This document shows, piece by piece, positions 5,950-9,629 of a DNA stretch of 9,629 bases. This DNA comes from a bacterium (GTDB taxonomy: Bacteria; Vulcanimicrobiota; Vulcanimicrobiia; Vulcanimicrobiales; Vulcanimicrobiaceae). Under the pieces are notes generated by a model, which saw only the letters and a list, made by a program, of their open reading frames with translations, made no database searches and was not told the DNA's origin. The DNA is taken from positions 2,719 through 12,347 of the forward strand of contig JAKAPO010000038.1 in assembly GCA_021807065.1 (NCBI GenBank), written 5' to 3'. The translations under genes and the position numbers were made by a program. Numbering within the stretch: the first letter of the stretch is position 1; every line of letters starts with the position of its first letter.

Positions 5950-7094
5950 ACGCCGTCTTTCATGACCGCGTCCGGCCGCCGGAGCACGCGAAGATCTTCG
6001 TGGATGTCTTTTCCGAGCAGCAAGAGATCCGCGGGTTCGCCCGGTCCGAGCACCCCTCTGTGCAAGCCGACCAGCGCCGCGGCAACGTGCGTGGCCGCGT
6101 GGAGAGCCTGCTGAGGCGTCATGCCGAGCAGCCGGTGCATGAGCTCCACTTCGTATGCGTAGTTCTCGTGATAATTGTACGGCGTGCCGGCATCCGAACC
6201 GCCGGCGATCGTAACGCCGGCTTCGTATGCGCGCTTGATGTTGCGCAGCATCGCTTCGTTGACGTACTTCGCCTTTTCGACGACGTACTGCGGTTGCCGT
6301 CCTTCTTCGAGGTGCTCGAGGATGCACGTCGGAGCGGCGAGCGTCGGCACGAGTCGGGCGCCACGTTCCTTGAAAAGCTCGATCGCCTCGTTGTCGAGCA
6401 TGTGCCCGTGCTCGATAGAGTCGATGCCGGCGCGTAGCGCGTTCTTGATGCCTTGCGTACCGATCGCGTGCGCAGCGACGCGCAAGCCGTGGCGATGCGC
6501 CTCGTCGATCGCCGCGTACAACTCATCGTACGTCAGCTGCGCGTTTCCCGGAACGGCGCCCTTCGTCATCACGCCACCGGTCGCGATGAGCTTGATGCAA
6601 TCGGCGCCGATCTTCATTTGTTCGCGAACCGCCTTGCGCGCCTCGTCGGGAGAATCTACCTCGCGCCCGATCGGCCATCCGTGTCCGCCCGTCATGCAGA
6701 GTACCGCGCCGGCGGCGCGCATCCGCGGACCCAAAATGCGTCCCGCAGCGATTGCGTCGCGAAGATCCGGCGCGATCGCGTTCGAGCTGCCGATGTCGCG
6801 GATCGTCGTTATGCCTGCTGCCAGCGACTTTCGCGCGTTCTCGACTGCGCGCAGCATGCGCTGGTTGCACGTCGTCGTCGCGACCATCTGCATCATATCG
6901 GGTTCGCCGCTCGCCTCCAGATGCGCGTGCGCGTTGACGAGTCCCGGCGTCACGCAGGCTGCGGCGCGATCGTAGGCTGCACCCTCTTGCGCCGCCCGAA
7001 TCTCTTTGACGAACGCTCCCTCGACAACGAGCTCGACGCCGCGCTTGGGCGGATCGAGCGTGCCGTCGTAGAGTATTCCCGCGCGTACGATCAT
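5940..7094 (-). CDS. Metal-dependent amidohydrolase (imidazolonepropionase/prolidase-like)
   Basis: This is an amidohydrolase-superfamily enzyme of 384 residues, probably hydrolysing an amide, peptide or lactam-type bond with a two-metal centre. The ATG at 7094 overlaps the HMG-CoA lyase stop (ATGA); the upstream open frame is a shadow. Metal-site residues appear in order: His56 and His58 in PGLVNAHAHLE (50-60), Lys168 in GADCIKLIATGG (163-174, likely carboxylated), His209 in LRVAAHAIG, His229 in GIDSIEHGHM, and Asp301 in TIAGGSDAGTPYN (296-308). Small beta-sandwich segments flank the barrel: MIVRAGILYDG at the start, and GVLGPGEPADLLLLGKDI and VMKDGVWI at the end. This pattern matches the Xaa-Pro dipeptidase-like and imidazolonepropionase-like group, which has very varied substrates, so none is named. 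There is no signal peptide, so it is cytoplasmic. Confidence 0.9.
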   Translation of the reverse strand: MIVRAGILYDGTLDPPKRGVELVVEGAFVKEIRAAQEGAAYDRAAACVTPGLVNAHAHLEASGEPDMMQMVATTTCNQRMLRAVENARKSLAAGITTIRDIGSSNAIAPDLRDAIAAGRILGPRMRAAGAVLCMTGGHGWPIGREVDSPDEARKAVREQMKIGADCIKLIATGGVMTKGAVPGNAQLTYDELYAAIDEAHRHGLRVAAHAIGTQGIKNALRAGIDSIEHGHMLDNEAIELFKERGARLVPTLAAPTCILEHLEEGRQPQYVVEKAKYVNEAMLRNIKRAYEAGVTIAGGSDAGTPYNYHENYAYEVELMHRLLGMTPQQALHAATHVAAALVGLHRGVLGPGEPADLLLLGKDIHEDLRVLRRPDAVMKDGVWI

Positions 7095-8011
7095 GAGGTT
7101 GCGACCCGCGCTTCGGCGGCTTCCAGCGCCTGGAATGCTTTGCTCGTCAGATCGTGGTCGATGACGCCGCGAATGAAGCGCGAAGCAGCCCGGACCAAGG
7201 CGAGATCGACGCCGGTCTCGATTCCCATCCCCTGCAGCATGTAAAGGATGTCCTCCGTGCCGACGTTGCCGGTTGCGCCCGGCGCGTAGGGGCAGCCTCC
7301 TAGGCCGCCGGACGATGCATCGAAGACAGCCACGCCGTGTTGCAAAGCCGCGTAAACGTTTGCGAGCGCGGTCCCACGTGTGTCGTGAAAGTGAAAGGCC
7401 AAACGGTCCAGCGGGATGTCGCGCACGAGCAGCGGCACGATCTCGTCGACTTGCGTTGGAACGCCGACACCGATGGTGTCGCCGACCGAAAGTTGATCGC
7501 ATCCGAGCTCCGTGAGTTGCACGCAAACGTCGCGTACCATCTGAGGCGTCACGGCATCACCGAAGGGCGAGCCGAACGCCGTCGAGACGTATCCACGCAC
7601 CCACATGCCGTCGCTCTTTGCTCTGCGCACGACCTCGGCAAACGTTTCGATCGATTCCTCCACGCTCATGTTGATGTTGCGTTTCGTAAAAGCTTGCGAG
7701 GCTGCCGTGAAGACCGCAATCGCGTCGGCGCCGCAGGCTTTGGCGCGCTCGTACCCTTTGAGATTGGGAACCAGCACCGGGTACCGAACGCCGGGAGCTT
7801 TTCGAATGCCTGCAAAGACCTCTTCGGCATCGGCGAGCTGCGGGATCGCCTTGGGGCTGACAAACGACGTCGCTTCAATCCATCGCAGACCCGTGCGTGA
7901 GAGGAGATCGACGTAGGCAATCTTGTCCGCAGCGTCGACGACGGTCTTCTCGTTTTGCAACCCGTCGCGGGCGCCGACTTCGACGACGGTTACGCTTTTC
8001 GGTAACGGCAC
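7091..8011 (-). CDS. mvaB: Hydroxymethylglutaryl-CoA lyase
   Basis: It cleaves HMG-CoA to acetyl-CoA and acetoacetate, the last step of leucine catabolism. I choose the GTG at 8011, giving 306 residues starting M-P-L-P-K-S-V-T. It lies five bases after the upstream gene's TAG, with AGGGA just before it, and gives the usual family length (about 300). A TTG at 8053 in the same frame would add 14 residues and a 37-bp overlap. With the GTG start, the motifs are VEVGARDGLQNE (10-21; Arg15 and Asp16 at the catalytic position), HFHDTRG (207-213, His207 and His209 as metal ligands), and SSGGLGGCPYAPGATGN (233-249) with catalytic Cys240. TIM-barrel (HMGL-like) family. The methylglutaconyl-CoA hydratase two genes upstream makes its substrate, which strongly supports the assignment. 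Confidence 0.94.
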   Translation of the reverse strand: MPLPKSVTVVEVGARDGLQNEKTVVDAADKIAYVDLLSRTGLRWIEATSFVSPKAIPQLADAEEVFAGIRKAPGVRYPVLVPNLKGYERAKACGADAIAVFTAASQAFTKRNINMSVEESIETFAEVVRRAKSDGMWVRGYVSTAFGSPFGDAVTPQMVRDVCVQLTELGCDQLSVGDTIGVGVPTQVDEIVPLLVRDIPLDRLAFHFHDTRGTALANVYAALQHGVAVFDASSGGLGGCPYAPGATGNVGTEDILYMLQGMGIETGVDLALVRAASRFIRGVIDHDLTSKAFQALEAAEARVATS

Positions 8012-8016
8012 GTTCC

Positions 8017-8811
8017 CTAAACGTTCGACGCCACCGGCGATCGCACCCCGCAAAAGCGCAAGATCGCACGCAGCGTATGCGGCCAGACCAAATCGTTGAC
8101 CGTGAAACGCATCGATAGGCAGACCAGCGGATCGAAGTGGCCGATGATGTTCAGGTGGTTGCAGTGCGGCCCGATAACGTAGTGCGTCGGTAAGCGGCTT
8201 CCCATGGAAGCCGACCTGCCGGTGACGATGCCGTCACCGTCGTCGCCGCGCCGGCGCTTGGTGAGCAACCCTGCGATTGCGTAGATGCGCGCCCCGTCAG
8301 AACCAAGAGAAGGTTCGCGATCATGCTCCCAATACCGCACGCCGGTGCGCGCCTCGGTCTCCCAGCGTCCCCCGGTACCGTTGAGCCACTCGAGAAAATC
8401 GGATTCGTGCGAGAGATCGTCGATTGCTTGATCCGGAACGCGCAGCAGTCGCACGACGTGCGGTAAGATATACGTCGTCACGCCGAAATGCGGCGTGCCG
8501 ACCGTGACGATTGCCTCGATATCGCGGGCACGCTGCGGGTGTGCGCGCAGATAACCGCGCGCAACGAGTCCGCCGAGCGAATAGCCGAGGATCGTGATTG
8601 GGAACGGATAGCCCCCCTTGCGCAGTTCCTCGATAGATTCTGCGATGCGCTCGATGCGGCCGCGCAGTTGCTCGTAACACGATGGAAATCTTACGCACTC
8701 GAACCCGTGAGCGCGCAAGCCGGGGAGCCCGTTGCGGCCGTTCTCCAAAGCATCGAGGTGTTCTGCGGGCTCGTTGTATCCGGGCACCATCAGCATCGTG
8801 CGGGTTATCAC
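8017..8811 (-). CDS. Alpha/beta hydrolase, lipase/PGAP1-like
   Basis: This is a serine hydrolase of 264 residues, most like triacylglycerol-lipase and PGAP1-type alpha/beta hydrolases. The start is taken as GTG at 8811, 13 bp after the upstream stop with a weak GAGAG before it; an ATG at codon 6 (8796) is an alternative. It begins with the first core strand MLMVPGYNEP (6-15, oxyanion-hole loop). The nucleophile elbow is ITILGYSLGGLVARGYL (72-88), Ser78, followed by IVTVGTPHFGV (101-111), typical of lipases of this group. DGDGIVT (191-197) contains the likely acid (Asp193 or its neighbour), and CNHLNIIGH (217-225) the likely catalytic His219. There is no signal peptide or membrane helix. It sits between two leucine-catabolism genes; a thioesterase or ester-hydrolase role on an acyl intermediate is possible but unsupported by any specific motif. 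Confidence 0.85.
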   Translation of the reverse strand: MITRTMLMVPGYNEPAEHLDALENGRNGLPGLRAHGFECVRFPSCYEQLRGRIERIAESIEELRKGGYPFPITILGYSLGGLVARGYLRAHPQRARDIEAIVTVGTPHFGVTTYILPHVVRLLRVPDQAIDDLSHESDFLEWLNGTGGRWETEARTGVRYWEHDREPSLGSDGARIYAIAGLLTKRRRGDDGDGIVTGRSASMGSRLPTHYVIGPHCNHLNIIGHFDPLVCLSMRFTVNDLVWPHTLRAILRFCGVRSPVASNV

Positions 8812-8824
8812 GAGCGGCTCTCGA

Positions 8825-9604
8825 TCATCGGGCGAAACGCGCGGGGCGGCGCTCGAGGAACGCGCGCAACCCCTCCTGGCCCTCCTCGCTCACGCGTTGT
8901 TTCGCGATTGCGACGGTCGTGAGGTCTCGCGATTCGTCGTAGGCTGCATCGCGAACGGAGACGATCAGGCTCTTCGCAGCGGCAATTGCCTTCGGCCCGG
9001 CGGTGAGCAACTCTGCCAGCACGCTTTCGATTGCACCGTCCAGTTCGTCACCGGCGACGACGGCGTGCACGAGGCCGATCCTTTCGGCATGCGTTGCATC
9101 GAAGCGACGTCCGGTGAGAAAGAGGGCCCGCGCCTGCGATGCGCCGATCTTCGCGATAACGAACGGTGAGATAACCGCCGGAAGAATGCCGAGTTTCACC
9201 TCGGTGAATCCGAACACCGAATCGTTGCTTGCCACGGCGACGTCACAGACCGCGACGAGACCAGCGCCGCCACCCAGCGCTGCGCCGTGAACTCGCGCGA
9301 CGACAGGTTTCGGGCAGCGATCGATCGCGCGAAACATGTCGCTCATAGCCTCGGCGTCGGCGAGATTCTTATCGTAGGAGAGGCCGAGCGCGGCACGCAT
9401 CCAGTTGACGTCGGCACCGCCGCAGAAAGCGGCGCCTTCCCCGGAAAGGACGATCGCACGCACGGCCGGCTCTTCGCCGAGGCGAACGAACTCGTCGCGC
9501 AGCGCCCAGATCAACTCGGCATTGAAGGCGTTGCGCACCTCGGGACGAGTCAAGGTGACACGGGCGACGCCCATCCGGATTGCCGACTTCAAGACTTCGG
9601 GCAT
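8825..9604 (-). CDS. liuC: Enoyl-CoA hydratase/isomerase family, probable methylglutaconyl-CoA hydratase
   Basis: This crotonase-fold enzyme of 259 residues is likely to hydrate 3-methylglutaconyl-CoA to HMG-CoA. Oxyanion-hole segments are FCGGADVNWM (60-69) and HGAALGGGAGLVAVCD (106-121). The general acid/base is Glu135 in FGFTEVKLGILPAVISPFVI (131-150), equivalent to Glu164 of rat enoyl-CoA hydratase. The position equivalent to rat Glu144 is Gly115. The combination GGGxGLxxxCD plus TEVKLGxxPAVISPF is what I know from LiuC-type methylglutaconyl-CoA hydratases and relatives such as AtuE, rather than from classical enoyl-CoA hydratases. An HMG-CoA lyase two genes downstream agrees. The ATG at 9604 gives a typical N-terminus, though the frame remains open to the window edge, so a slightly earlier start cannot be excluded. 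It is the first visible gene of the minus-strand unit, whose promoter lies beyond 9629. Confidence 0.85.
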   Translation of the reverse strand: MPEVLKSAIRMGVARVTLTRPEVRNAFNAELIWALRDEFVRLGEEPAVRAIVLSGEGAAFCGGADVNWMRAALGLSYDKNLADAEAMSDMFRAIDRCPKPVVARVHGAALGGGAGLVAVCDVAVASNDSVFGFTEVKLGILPAVISPFVIAKIGASQARALFLTGRRFDATHAERIGLVHAVVAGDELDGAIESVLAELLTAGPKAIAAAKSLIVSVRDAAYDESRDLTTVAIAKQRVSEEGQEGLRAFLERRPARFAR

Positions 9605-9629
9605 GGGCTCGTGCTTCGGTTCGCTGTGC

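Noticed and set aside
5950..6327. N-terminal extension of the glycosyltransferase frame
   Set aside because: These 126 residues lie inside the amidohydrolase in another frame and are Arg-rich; GT-B sequence begins only after the TTG at 5949.
6175..6975. Plus-strand open frame of 266 residues opposite the amidohydrolase
   Set aside because: Antisense shadow; the minus strand carries all metal-ligand motifs in order.
7095..7526. N-terminal extension of the amidohydrolase frame
   Set aside because: It overlaps HMG-CoA lyase in another frame and is Arg-rich; the ATG at 7094 gives the normal family N-terminus.
9590..9629. Possible end of another upstream gene overlapping the hydratase start
   Set aside because: One frame from the window edge meets a TGA just inside the hydratase gene, but a dozen or so codons with no recognisable sequence cannot support a call.
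1..9629. CRISPR array, tRNA, rRNA, insertion sequence or phage genes
   Set aside because: Reading both strands showed no regularly spaced repeats, no cloverleaf or rRNA-like stretch, and no transposase or integrase motifs; the window is fully occupied by metabolic and transport genes.

Overview
The window is a densely coding bacterial stretch of high GC (by eye a little over 60%). It holds ten complete genes plus a six-codon tail of another at the left edge. GTG and TTG starts, 4-bp ATGA or GTGA overlaps and GCG/ATC/CGC-rich codon use point to a high-GC environmental bacterium. A candidate phylum such as Eremiobacterota, or another deep-branching high-GC lineage, is my guess from gene style only; no ribosomal RNA or other strong marker is present. 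I see no transposase, phage gene, CRISPR array, tRNA or rRNA, and no gene-free stretch over 300 bases.

Layout. (1) Bases 1-1660, plus strand: the end of a metal-uptake ABC operon, with the tail of an upstream gene (probably the metal-binding lipoprotein), an ATPase with a very histidine-rich C-terminus, and a membrane permease, joined by 4-bp overlaps. (2) Bases 1606-3868, minus strand: a two-gene unit of a clan GH-A glycoside hydrolase followed, with an 8-bp overlap, by a short-chain dehydrogenase carrying an extra C-terminal region of about 110 residues. The dehydrogenase's 3' end overlaps the permease's 3' end by 55 bp on the opposite strand. (3) Bases 3907-4817, plus strand: purE, then a small predicted secreted four-cysteine protein of unknown function with a good ribosome-binding site. 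purE and the glycoside hydrolase diverge from a gap of only 38 bp. (4) Bases 4807-9604, minus strand: five tightly packed genes. In transcription order these are a methylglutaconyl-CoA hydratase-like crotonase, an alpha/beta hydrolase, an HMG-CoA lyase, a metal-dependent amidohydrolase and a GT4 glycosyltransferase.

How the genes work together. The hydratase and the HMG-CoA lyase are consecutive enzymes at the end of leucine catabolism (3-methylglutaconyl-CoA to HMG-CoA to acetyl-CoA plus acetoacetate), so that unit probably continues upstream, beyond the right edge, into earlier leucine-pathway genes. The alpha/beta hydrolase between them, and the amidohydrolase and glycosyltransferase after them, are tightly coupled but have no obvious role in the pathway. 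The ATPase and permease form one importer, most likely for zinc or manganese. PurE makes CAIR for purine synthesis and has no purK beside it here.

I did not find a clear new defence, mobile or RNA-based system. The points most worth a second look are the small secreted cysteine protein, the His-rich ATPase tail, the C-terminal region of the dehydrogenase, the two convergent gene overlaps, and the unusual composition of the five-gene unit.
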